Of a DNA stretch of 64,000 nt, positions 13,469 to 23,907 are shown in pieces (positions within the stretch are counted from its first letter, which is position 1; every line of letters begins with the position of its first letter). The DNA lies in contig NC_060022.1 in NCBI RefSeq assembly GCF_021134715.1, forward strand, positions 2,919,001 to 2,983,000, given 5' to 3'. The DNA comes from Daphnia pulex. Its lineage: Eukaryota > Arthropoda > Branchiopoda > Diplostraca > Daphniidae. A model generated the notes under the pieces. The model searched no databases. It saw nothing but the letters and a program-made list of their open reading frames with translations, and was not told the origin of the DNA. The position numbers and the translations under genes are program-made.

Positions 13469-14018
13469 GACTACTGCTTCCCACTCATTATCATCGTTTA
13501 TTGCTATTACCACATTGTCGGAGCCATCGTTCACCACGAAAAAGCGTTGCGTGAGCAGGCCAAAAAGATGAACGTCTCCTCGCTCCGCTCCAATTCCGAC
13601 CAGACTGCCCAGAGCGCTGAGATCCGTGTCGCCAAAATCGCCATGATGAACATTTCTCTGTGGGTAGCTGCTTGGACACCTTACGCTGCCATTTGCTTGC
13701 AAGGAGCCGTCGGAAATCAGGATAAGATCACGCCTTTGGTCACCATTTTGCCAGCTCTGATTGCCAAAAGCGCGACGATCTTCAATCCTGTTGTTTACGC
13801 CATCTCACACCCGAAATATCGTCTGGTAAGTTTTAGCAAAAAAAATGTCCAGGAACAGGTTTTTTAAATGTTTGCTTTTGTAACAGGCTTTACAAAAGGC
13901 ACTTCCGTGGTTCTGCATTCATGAAAAAGAGGAAAAAGAGCCACCTCAAGATCGAAGAGAAGATTCTCAATCAATAGCAACAACTAATACAAATTCTTCT
14001 GACGTGACGTTGCCTTAA
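13469..14018 (+). pseudogene. 5'-truncated opsin (opsin 3), exons 5 and 6 only
   Basis: Coding homology begins abruptly inside exon 5 at DYCFPLIIIVYCYYH and runs to 13825. Exon 6 follows at 13887-14018 and ends in its own stop. The retained part covers helix 5 to the tail, including the retinal Lys (IAKSAT) and NPVVYAISHPKYR. Helices 1 to 4 and any start codon in opsin context are missing. Exon 5 matches opsin 2 at about 97 percent by eye, yet intron 5 and exon 6 (tail EKEEKEPPQDRREDSQS) are clearly different. The preserved frame and splice sites suggest a young truncation, or a gene whose front lies elsewhere in the genome or was lost from this assembly. A working receptor cannot be made from this fragment. 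Confidence 0.85.
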
Positions 14019-14253
14019 ATTATTACGGGCACTGTCCGTGAACAGAAAAGAAAACCATGAATCTCACTCTACGATGTCTCCGAATATATTAAAAATTGAT
14101 CCTCATAGTTACTGTACTCATCAACATGAATTATTAACCCTTCACCCTCAATCATTTTAATTGGAACACCAAATATACTGCAAGTCTTATTAGTTCTTCA
14201 TGATTCTCATTCTGTCCAACAAACACATAAAAAATAAGTGACCTATTTATATC

Positions 14254-14326
14254 GCCGAAATAGCTCAGTTGGGAGAGCGTTAGACTGAAGATCTAAAGGT
14301 CCCTGGTTCGATCCCGGGTTTCGGCA
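14254..14326 (+). tRNA. tRNA-Phe (GAA)
   Basis: Full cloverleaf: acceptor GCCGAAA pairs with TTTCGGC, discriminator A. The D arm is GCTC-AGTTGGGA-GAGC, the anticodon stem TTAGA/TCTAA encloses loop CTGAAGA, and the T arm contains GGTTCGATCCC. No intron. A run of T six bases downstream fits RNA polymerase III termination. Confidence 0.97.
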
Positions 14327-15268
14327 ATTCTTTTTTCCTTCTTGGCATAATGGTCAGTGTTAGGTAATATTGTTGTAAAAGCAATGGGGAGGAAACAGAA
14401 AACATTTAAATTCCTTTGAAGTACAAGTATGGCCATAGCCGAGTCCTTGCTAATAAGCGTGTACTGACTGCCCCGTTTGCTGCCGTATGCTGCCCTACCG
14501 TGATACACGCATTCTGATTGCACGAGGACGAGTGTGCACTCGCACCAACTCACGAGGGGCAAGTAAGAATTGACTTTCCGTTTGTTTGAAGCCACTTCAA
14601 TTTTACCATCTACACGTCACCCCAGGACATATGAAATTTAAAAACTAAGGGCGCGATAACCAAATTAATATGTAGGAACGGGCGTGGTTAAATGGATTTA
14701 ATCGAGGTGCCGAGATCAAAGGTCCACGCATTATCTAGTATTCACTTAGCAGAAGAGGGATTTTTTGATAAGAAATGATAACGTACAATATCAAAAGTAG
14801 TAATCCATTTACACAGTTTACATTGCCTCTCTCATGTATCTCTATGATGCACTATATATGCGTGGTTATATAACCTGGGGAAAAAATTACGCATTGCGCA
14901 CCATATCTTGTCCAAGTGAATCCAAAGAAACCTACAAATATGAAGGATGTCAAATCAAGTTAACGTGCAAAGCCCTAGGATAATCTCGAACGGGATATAA
15001 ACGTCCGTAAACGACATCCCAAATTTTTGTTTTCACCGGGGAACTGAACGAGATTCATCCGAAGAAATAAGGCTCCTGTTATTATCTATTTCTTTTGAAA
15101 GAATTTGTAATTAGCTTTTCTAATACATAGTTCAGAAGTGTAGACTAGATTTTATTTTGGAGCAACAAAGTAAGTGAAGCAGCCAAGAGAAATGAAAGAA
15201 AGACGACAAACGTAGTTGCTAAGATAATTAAACACTGTTCTATTTATCTTCGATTGTCTAAATAAAAT
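14327..15268. other. Intergenic DNA between tRNA-Phe and the CHH-like gene
   Basis: No supported gene in about 940 bp. The minus-strand frame at 14293-14595 overlaps the tRNA and is not coding. Confidence 0.5.
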
Positions 15269-15296
15269 ACTTCGTGCGTTATTGCACGCACGAAGT
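15269..15296. other. Perfect hairpin in the probable 3' UTR of the CHH-like gene
   Basis: ACTTCGTGCGT and ACGCACGAAGT are exact 11-bp inverted arms around a 6-nt loop. The hairpin lies about 140 nt past the stop codon of the neuropeptide gene, on the expected 3' UTR side. An RNA stem is possible; function is unknown. Confidence 0.6.
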
Positions 15297-15438
15297 AAGG
15301 AACTGGAGAAAATTCGCACTGTTGCCCAAAGACGAAATTTCTAATAAAATAGGCTGATGCACATAGTAATATAAGATCTAGAGAGGAGGAGCGCACGCTC
15401 TGTTAATCACGATATTATAATCTTGAAAGTTGCGTTAT

Positions 15439-15889
15439 TTAGCGGCCAATTTTGTCGATCATTTCGGAGTAATCTGGATCCTGGTCCCCCATAAGCAAGA
15501 CTTTGAGACAAGCCTTGAAGAAAGGAGTTGTAAAACATTCCAACCTGGATATACACCAAAACACAACTATAAGATTAATTTAATTTTGCGAGTTGGGGTC
15601 AAAAACTAATTTACCTGCAAAGTGTGTGAAACTCGGGTGAGCGATAGAGACTGGAGCAATCATGGCAAATGCGGTTCAGCCGATTAAAAATGCTTTTGTC
15701 GTAAAGCCCATTGCAAGAGGAGTGGTGATCGCTTGATAGAGCAGACATGGCCGATGTTGGATAACAGGGAAGAATTGCAAGCAAAACCACAAGTACAGTG
15801 GTTAGGCCCAAAAGAGTTCGAATGGAGCAGGAACTGTGTGATTGGCGTCCAGAGTCCATGACTATCTTCGTGTTACTGAAGCGTGTCAT
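15439..15889 (-). CDS. CHH/ion-transport-peptide family neuropeptide precursor
   Basis: Secreted neurohormone of the crustacean hyperglycemic hormone superfamily. Exons 15889-15615 and 15544-15439 join in frame. A hydrophobic signal core (GLTTVLVVLLAILP) is followed by the mature peptide. Its six cysteines fall at the family spacing exactly: gaps of 16, 3, 13, 4 and 9 residues. The segment SCNGLYDKSIFNRLNRIC resembles insect ion transport peptide and lacks the extra Gly of type II hormones. The C terminus reads DKIGR before the stop, so trimming of the Arg and amidation through Gly would leave an Ile-amide. No dibasic site separates signal and hormone, so there is no CHH-precursor-related peptide, as in ion transport peptides. 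The start is uncertain: Met at 15889 and Met at 15859 are in frame, and an acceptor at about 15895 suggests an upstream exon could supply the real start. Confidence 0.88.
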
Positions 15890-16538
15890 TGGATCTGTGA
15901 AAAAAGAAATGGTCCTACTACTTATAGAGCGACTCAAAATAGTCGAACAGGAGAAAATTTGCAAGGTTCCTCTTTTCTCCCTTTTTTATGACTTTGCATT
16001 GTTACAAATACTTTTTTTTAGAAAGGGAGAAAAGGCTCTGAGTATAACGTTACGCAGGGTTTTGTTGCTAATTTTGGACCCTTTTCCAATTGATATTCTC
16101 AGCCACGTAGACCGAACCTTTCTTTTTCTTTTTTAAATTGAGCCAAATGGTTGGTTGGTCAGACAGAGTTCACAGAGTTGTGTCTGCTTTTACATGGTAC
16201 ACGCGATACCGCCTTCATTTGTTTTTGTTTTTCGCATGGCTTTTCAGCAGATTTTCATTTAGTTCCTAATTGTCGTCTGTTGTTAAGTGACCTCGTGATC
16301 TTCAGAGCAATCCAACTCGTGTCGGGACAGTAAGTAACGACAATCAAGATTCTTCCATTTATATTAAGATTTCACTGTACCTCGTAAACAAATCGGTAAT
16401 GATATGCTGCTAAAATTGTGTATTTTCACAAATGATTAAGGCTACAGTTTTAACATTGTAAGAAGACAAAAAAAAACCTCGGAAGAACGTCAAATCAGAT
16501 TAGAAATTTAGTGTAGCGTAAAGTATTTCGTCTGGGAA

Positions 16539-16985
16539 TTAATGAGACTTGCGAAAAGCCACGTCACAAGCAATCAAACCATCTTTCCAGGCTTTTCTTG
16601 CCTCAGTGGAGAAGGATTGACCGAGTTCTTCTTCCATGACCGTAAACATGACCTCACCAAATAATTTAAGATCATCAGGCTTGACAGCTTTGAAGACTGG
16701 TGAATTTAGGTGGGGGCATTGTTTAGGGTTCTTGCCTAGGTTCTCCATGTAGGCATTCAAACCGGCCAGGCAAGTGTAGACTTGGTTGAGGAAATGACTG
16801 TTGGTTGGCAGGTCAGCCAAATCGACATCGGCGAAGGCAGCGAACTGCTTCTGGGCCTCGGGTTTCAGTTTGAAATAACGAATAAAGGCTTTGGGGGCGA
16901 TGTTTCCATTCTTCTTGGCGATTCTCCAAGTTCCTTGGACCAAAGTGCGATCAGCCTCCTTCATGGCGTATTCACGGGTCTGAGT
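16539..16985 (-). other. Globin-domain exon (exon 58)
   Basis: This exon encodes residues 854 to 1001, beginning TQTREYAMKEADRTLVQ after an acceptor at 16986-16988. The whole globin fold, helices A to H, sits in this single exon, with no intron at the usual B12.2 or G7.0 globin positions. The C terminus (STEARKAWKDGLIACDVAF) is a typical helix H. Upstream peptide sequence continues in frame through the splice site, so it is not a stand-alone globin, although an internal Met at 16964 could start a shorter product. Confidence 0.9.
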
Positions 16986-19900
16986 CTGAAGATGAAAGAC
17001 ATTTGTTTACGAGATGAAAGGACAGAATGTGTTTAAAGTTAAGACACCCTACCTTGGAACTGTGACCACATTTGTGGGGGCATTTGGTTCCATGTTGACT
17101 GTGAGGGCACTTAGATCCTTGTTTACTGTATGGGCATTTTGATCCATGACCATGGCTGTAAGGACAATTGGATCCAAGCTTGAGAGATGATTTCTGTACA
17201 ATAATTATTGATTCAATAAGACATGTTCAATTGATTTGATAGCAAAATATGTTTACTTGAATTCCGAATGGGCATCCTTGTCCATTAGCAGATTTCTTCA
17301 GATGGGGCAGCAGCAGATGAGTAAATAGATTATTGTTCCAACTGTAATTGTTTCTGTTTTATAACATTTAAGAAAAGTAAACTGTACCTTGAAGCCATGA
17401 GGGCAACCACTAGCTGAAGCATCGGCGGTCTGTAAATGAATAAGAAAAAATTGTTAATTATTTTTCTCTTCTCATTTTAAATCAGGAATGAGGAATTTAC
17501 CGTGAATCCATAAGGACATTTACTTCCGGCAACCATCTGTTTCTGTTAAAATAGAAAACAAGTAAGTAACACTTAAGAATGATTCTTGATTCACAAACAA
17601 GTTTAATATAATTAACTTACTTTGATTCCAAAGGGACAACCGTGTCCAGAACCGGAAGACTGAAAGAATCGAAACGATTGTGACGCTGTTATTTTGAGAC
17701 GAACAAAATGGTCCTGCAACTAATTACTTACCACGAAGCCGAGGGGACACTTGCCATCGGTCGATTGGGTGAGCTAAACATAAGAAAAAGTATTTCATAC
17801 AATTAGTGCCACATCTATACAAGTTCACTGAAGAATTCAAATTGACTTACCGAAAATCCAAATGGGCATTTCGAGCCTTCAACTAGTCCTCGCTGAAATT
17901 TGCAACAGGTTAATTGTAACTATAACCTAACAGGATATAATATATTTTCTTAGCAACTATTAGTACCTTGATACCGAAGGGACATCCACCAGCATTTTTC
18001 TGTTAGAATAAAATAAAATTGGGTTAGGTTGGGGTTGCATGTTATGAGTAGTGGTAACACCAAAAATTACCTTGAATCCGTAAGGGCAACCGGAAGCTGC
18101 TGCTCCCTCCTTCTGTTAGATTACGATGAATGCAAAGTTATTTGGGTTAGTTCTCTTTGAAAGCTGACTATTTCAATTAAACTTACTGTGTATCCGTAAG
18201 GGCATAGAGTTCCTTCTACCGAACGTTTCTGTTTCATCGTAAAGGATATCATCGATTAATTTCCATAGTCATCACATCATGTGAAATACTTTTCTATTCT
18301 TTTTGCTATGGTCATTAAACTGTACCTTGAGTCCAAGAGGGCATCCCTTTCCAGAAGTAGGTCCCTAAACGTAAAAAATAATCCGCAAGAGTTAGATAAA
18401 GTCAAAAACGAAAAATTAAATTGAAGTTTACCTCAAATCCAAGTGGGCATTTTCCATCAGTAGCAGCCTCTCTCTGTTACAACGAAAACGCCAATAAATT
18501 TTTGTTACTTAAAATTTTATTACGAAAAGGCTTGTTCGCTGTTTAAAAAAATATTCTCACCGTGTAACCGAAGGGGCACGTAGATCCTTCCACCAATCCT
18601 CGCTGAAGTCGGGTGAACGGTAAATTGATTAACATTTATAACGCGAATATTAATCATCCTAAAATGTTACCTTTAAACCAAGAGGGCAGCCAGAGTCAGA
18701 TTTCTGTAAAAATGTAGATATGTGCATGTAGATCTTTTACAACTCTGAAGTAAAATGAAATATTTGGTTTACCTTGAAGTTCAGGGGACAACCGGGCTTA
18801 ATCTCAGATGCCTGCGCAAAATAATTCGTCATTTTTTGGTCGTAACATATTTACCATCAAATGAAGCGCAAAGTTGGTTAAATTGAAGCGATACTCACGG
18901 AGTAGCCGAATGGGCAACGGGTGGAATCCGATGAAGATTGCTGTAAGTTAGAAATTAGAAAAATGTTGTCAAATTTTGTCGGTTATTGATCGCAAAAATT
19001 AAAGATCTTTACCTTGAATCCGAATGGGCAAGGATCGCCAGAGCCAGTCTTCTGTTAGTTTCAAAAAAATACTATGTTAATGGAATTTCCCTTCGAATTA
19101 AAAAGAAAATCAACTAAACGAAATATAAATTACATTGAATCCATGTGGGCAGTTTCCGTCATTGAATCCGACCTTCTGAATAAGACAATTAAGATAATTA
19201 AATAATTCTACGACAAAAAAATAATTCTAATTTTGTATTCTTATAGACTAACCGGGTATCCGTAGGGGCATCTGCTCTTGGCCTTGTAGTCGGCTTTCAT
19301 CTACTCACAAAAAACATATAAGGTAAGTGATTTGAAGATCTTTTTTTTAGTTCCTAAATGTATAATTTCAATCGCAATATTTACCGAGTGGTAAGGACAT
19401 TTGTGCGCAGTTGCTTGTGTTTTCTAGTATCGAAAAATAATTTTAAATCAAGTAATTGAATTTTAATAAGTGCCATTCATTGCTCCTCCTTTACTTACGC
19501 TGAAACCATAAGGGCAGCCAGATGCAGATTTCTATTAAAATTCAAAAGAATGTTAAGTTTTAGATTCTTTTTTCTAGTTATAGTATGGTTTGTTGAGGAT
19601 TTTGTACCTTAAAGCCGTGGGGGCATCCGTTAGCTGCAGCATCACTCTGCTATTGAAAACATAATGCGAACGTTAAAATATGAATACTTGATTCAATTAA
19701 ATTATATTCATACGCCAAATCCGTAGGGGCACTTGCTTCCTGCAACTAGTTGTTTCTATTTAAAAAAAAGAATAGCATTTTGTTAGTATTTACACTAAGT
19801 AATCGTTCTAATTGATGTTTTTAATAATGCAATTTACCTTCAGTCCGAGTGGGCAGCCATTACCAGAACCAGTCGACTATAATTTAGTAAAAGAAATGTA

Positions 19901-22900
19901 TTAAAAATTGATGCGTACGGTAGGAATGTTAAGTGCGTTGGGTACCTTGTATCCAAATGGACACTTTCCGTCATTAGCTCCTTCGAACTGTAAAAGTTTT
20001 TAAAGTTAGGGAGATTAATAATTGGAAAAAAATGACTATTAAAATTGCAGATTTTCTGCAGATTTTATACAGAATTTTAACTTACAGTGCCGCCGTAAGG
20101 GCATTTGGATCCAGCGACTAATCCTTTCTGTATTAATTGAGAATTAAGATAATGTAATTTTCCGTTGGAAGTCAATGATGGAAAGATAATACGGGTACCT
20201 TGAGTCCCAATGGACATCCGGAGACACCTTTCTTGAAGTTGTGAGGGCATCCTGGTGCAGCCGCATCTTCTCTCTAAACAAAACAGAGATACTTAGATTT
20301 AGACTTTGTCCTTGTGCAATCATGTGAAATCAGCTTACAGTGTATCCGAAGGGGCATAGAGATCCTTCAACCAATTGTCGCTATACAGAAGTACCGGTAC
20401 AAAGTTTGTTAACAGCAGTCATTACGAAAAAAATGAACTAAATTGGGGAATGGCAATTGTACCTTAAAGCCAATAGGGCAACCCTTTCCAGTCGAGACTC
20501 CCTAAAAAAACAAAAAGAAAACATTAACATCTGGCTATTACTTGAGGGGAAATTCGAACTTGAAAGGAAATAAAAACTTACAGAAAATCCAGCGGGGCAC
20601 TTTCCGTCGCCAATTGATTCTTTCTGCAATTTTAATTAATTTTTAAATGAAGCTCTAAAATTACTAATCATTTGTCAAAAATACGTTGTATCCGAATGGG
20701 CACTTTGATCCTTCGACGAGTCCTTTCTGCAAAATTAAAAGTAAACGGGATTAGAGTTGGGCTAAACGGACTAACCAAGAAATAAAAGCTCGATCGTACC
20801 TTCACTCCTAGTGGGCATCCCGTGTCAGTATTCTGTTGATTTCAATTAAAAGTTATAAAGAGAATGCAAGCGAACAGTTTTTGTGACAAATACGTTACCT
20901 TGAAGCCGTAAGGACAGCCAGACTTGGAAGCGGAGGCTTTCTAAAAATGCGAAAAATGGAATTTGTAAAGGCGGAATTTTGCGGATTTTTTTTTTCTAAC
21001 TTACGTCATATCCGAATGGGCATTTGGTTCCAGCCACAGATGATTGCTATTTATGATACAACAAATTTTAGAAATTAATATCATTAAGTCTAGATACAAG
21101 TGCCTTTAAGGATATTTGCTCGGATATTAGTTCTGGCAGAATAGTTACCGCAAAACCCCATGGGCATCCAGCACTTGAACCAGTTGCCTGAAAATAGAAA
21201 ATAACTATGGTTACCACTTGCGAGCTGATGAAGCATTAATCAAAATTGATTTACTTTGAATCCATGTGGGCATTGTCCGTCATTGAATCCGGATTTCTGT
21301 TGACAATAATAAGTGAAAACCACGACAAATGATATCTTTAAAAACAAAATCATACCGGATATCCGTACGGACAGCTGCTTTTAGTCCTGTATCCAGCTTT
21401 TTTCTACTCGAGCAAAAATGATAAATTAACGTAATGCAAATTCAACGCCAGCCGAACTCGGAATACAAAATGACTTTTCCGGATTGTTCTTACCTCGTAA
21501 CCATATGGGCATTTGTTAGAAGCTGTAGCGGGTTTCTGGGTAGGTACCATCAAAGAGAAAAAATGTAACTGAACCCGCTCTTATCGATTTTGAATTAAGG
21601 TGATTTTTCTTGTAACTCTACACTTACATTGAAGCCATAGGGACAGCCAGAAGCCGATTTCTGTTTAAACGCAGAAATGTTTTAGAAAATGTGTAAAAGA
21701 GTGTTAAAGAATAAAAATTAAAATCATACCTTAAATCCATGTGGGCAACCATGGGCCGCCATGGCAGCTCCCTAATAGATGCGACGAAACATTAAAATCT
21801 AAAAAAATTATAAATAACAAAGCACTGAAAGTCCATACATCGAATCCGTAAGGGCATTTGCTTCCTGCAACTAGTTGTTTCTGCGTGCAACAAACAAAAC
21901 ATAGTTAGAGTCAATTCCGAAAATCTTTGTCAACCAAGTAAAAATATATTACCTTCAGTCCAAGAGGGCATCCATTTCCGGATCCAGATGACTAGTAAAT
22001 GAATAAATAATGGATTAAAAAATTTTGTAAGCAATATTTACGGATCGGTTTGTTTACCTTGTATCCGAAAGGGCATTTACCGTCGTTAGCCGATTCAAAC
22101 TTAAATATAAGTTGATTAAGTTAAAAAATGATCAGAGGAAGTAATTTAATGCAAATACTGTGTTGATAACTTACAGTTCCACCATACGGGCATTTAGAAC
22201 CAGCTACTAATCCTTTCTGTAATAACAAATGACAAAAGTTTGATTTCCTCTGTTTTGTAACTTTGGCGCGTTTTTAAAATAACATCTGTATTTGATCTCT
22301 TAGGATATTGGTACCTTCAGTCCCAATGGACATCCGGAAGCACCTTTCTTGAAATTGTGAGGACAGCCTGGAGCAGCCGCATCTTCACTCTGAAACACAA
22401 GGTAAAAAAAAAATCTGATTTAGATCTTTTCTGTAAGGCAAGTTATTTCACTAGATGAACTTACGGTGTATCCGAAGGGGCATAGAGATCCTTCAACCAA
22501 TTGTCGCTACAAAAGTACAAAGTATGTTAATAACCGCTAACTAAAATGAATTGCTACAAGCGCGTTTTTAGTAATTCAATTCTACCTTGAAGCCAATAGG
22601 GCAACCCTTTCCAGTTGAAACTCCCTAAAATAATAGATTACAATTTTGAAATGAAACACTTATGACACAGGATTTAGATGAATATTATTTAAAGCCAACG
22701 CACGGAAAATCCAGCTGGGCACTTCCCGTCACCGATAGATTCTTTCTGCAAACAGGAAAATAATTCACATAAAAAAACCGAGCGCTTTAATTGAAAATAA
22801 TTTCTGAAACTTACCTTGTATCCGAATGGGCATTTAGATCCTTCAACCAATCCTCTCTACAAAACGAGAATTACGAAAATAACATTGTGAAAATACATTT

Positions 22901-23907
22901 TCCAAGTCTACAACTTACCTTAACGCCAAGTGGGCATCCTTTGTCGGAATTCTATTTTTAATTAAAATAAAAAAAAAGACAATCATTATTATTTGAAATT
23001 ATGTTTTAGTTTGTTTACAAAGAGTTTCACAAGATAGGTGTTATACCTTAAAGCCATAAGGACAGCCAGATTTGGAAGCGAAGGCGTTCTAAAATTGACA
23101 TGCAAAAAATTACGTTAATTAAATTTCAATTTTTCAAGTAGGAAGTCGAGCTATTAATGTTATACAACTTATTTTCAACTTACGTCATATCCGAATGGAC
23201 ATTTGGTTCCAGCGACAGACGATTGCTATTTTGAAATGTCAGTTGGTTATATCACATCAGAAAAGGATTTTAAGACCCAATTTAATTTTGCAAACAGACC
23301 TTATTAAATCCCCAGGGGCATCCACTTCCGGGGCTAGTATTCTATGAAACAGAATCAATCAATATTTTGAAATGTGACTTGAGTATGAAACACTGAACTT
23401 ACTTTGAATCCATGAGGACACTGTCCATCATTGAATCCAGATTTCTAAAGTTTAAATGTATGAAAATTAATTATTATTCTATAAAACGTCTAGATCACAG
23501 TTAAATAAATGCACTTACCGGATATCCGTAAGGGCATTTGCTTTGGGTTCTATAACCAGCGGATTTCTTAAAATAAAACAAATAATACAAATAAAAACTG
23601 GTATGTCGCAATTGATTACATAATAATGGGTTAACATACCGTATATCCGTAAGGGCACCCTGTTCCTTTACCAGTTAAGTCGATGGCGCTCTGCAATATT
23701 GAAAAGGGAAAATTAGCTTATTAATTTTTACAACAAATGGGAGCATTCAAAATTCGAAACATTTAATCAAAGCAGAAAGGAAGACAGAAAAAGTTATGAT
23801 CTCACATGAGGGTTCTTCCCAGCAGATCGTTTGCTGTAAGGGCAATTGTGAGCGCTTACTGCTGCCAGGCAGACAGCAATCAAAATGAGAATCTTAGTGA
23901 TACTCAT
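16539..23907 (-). CDS. Secreted 58-exon Cys-Pro-repeat protein with C-terminal globin domain
   Basis: Predicted product of 1001 residues, 57 introns, every intron phase 0 and every coding exon a multiple of three. Exon 1 (23907-23806) encodes a signal peptide (MSITKILILIAVCLAAVSA) and a first motif, NCPYS. Exon 2 is 23690-23640. Exons 3 to 56 are short units of 11 to 16 residues (two of 25), each ending in a pattern like SKCPFGYK or GCPHGFK. Exon 57 (17193-17053) packs four motifs, CPYS, CPYS, CPHS and CPHK, in a Gly, Ser and His rich stretch. Exon 58 (16985-16539) encodes one whole globin domain. That domain shows the helix A Trp (TLVQGTWRIAKK), a CD-region Phe (QFAAF), a probable Gln at the distal E7 site (FLNQV), and a probable proximal F8 His inside KQCPHL. 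There are about 62 Cys-Pro motifs outside the globin. Splice sites are canonical GT-AG throughout. Daphnia blood haemoglobins are two-domain globins, so this is a different protein. Function is unknown; binding of many haems or metal ions is a hypothesis. Confidence 0.9.
17257..19300 (-). repeat. Microexon super-unit C (exons 39-56)
   Basis: Eighteen exons, 18 repeats: 19300-19253, 19175-19134, 19051-19013, 18940-18899, 18811-18773, 18703-18671, 18602-18561, 18473-18432, 18364-18326, 18228-18187, 18112-18071, 17999-17967, 17892-17851, 17773-17732, 17659-17621, 17542-17501, 17429-17388, 17295-17257. It is more diverged from A and B than they are from each other. Where A and B have the fused 25-residue exon, C has separate 14- and 11-residue exons (KEGAAASGCPYGFK, KNAGGCPFGIK). 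C therefore shows either the ancestral state before an exact intron loss, or an intron gain. Confidence 0.88.
19385..21403 (-). repeat. Microexon super-unit B (exons 21-38)
   Basis: Eighteen exons, 19 repeats: 21403-21356, 21296-21255, 21187-21149, 21046-21005, 20940-20899, 20832-20800, 20726-20685, 20623-20582, 20501-20463, 20380-20339, 20273-20199, 20127-20086, 19987-19946, 19876-19838, 19755-19714, 19649-19608, 19531-19499, 19423-19385. It is closest to unit A and shares with it the fused 25-residue exon (APGCPHNFKKGVSGCPLGLK). Several peptides are identical between A and B, among them KESIGDGKCPAGFS, GVSTGKGCPIGFK and RQLVEGSLCPFGYT. Confidence 0.88.
21494..23566 (-). repeat. Microexon super-unit A (exons 3-20)
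   Basis: Eighteen exons encoding 19 Cys-Pro repeats. In transcript order: 23566-23519, 23444-23403, 23341-23300, 23225-23184, 23088-23047, 22951-22919, 22856-22815, 22745-22704, 22624-22586, 22506-22465, 22389-22315, 22216-22175, 22099-22058, 21991-21953, 21880-21839, 21771-21730, 21660-21628, 21535-21494. Lengths in residues run 16,14,14,14,14,11 then 14,14,13,14,25 then 14,14,13,14,14,11 and a last 14. The 25-residue exon holds two repeats with no intron between them. Order and sequence match unit B exon for exon (KSGFNDGQCPHGFK is identical in both). Confidence 0.88.

Noticed and set aside
16782-17036. Plus-strand open frame opposite the globin exon
   Set aside because: Shadow of the globin coding strand; no start context or domain.
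17053-23907. Idea that the regular array is a CRISPR array or a satellite
   Set aside because: The repeats are coding exons with GT-AG borders, a maintained frame and differing introns; spacing and sequence do not fit direct DNA repeats.
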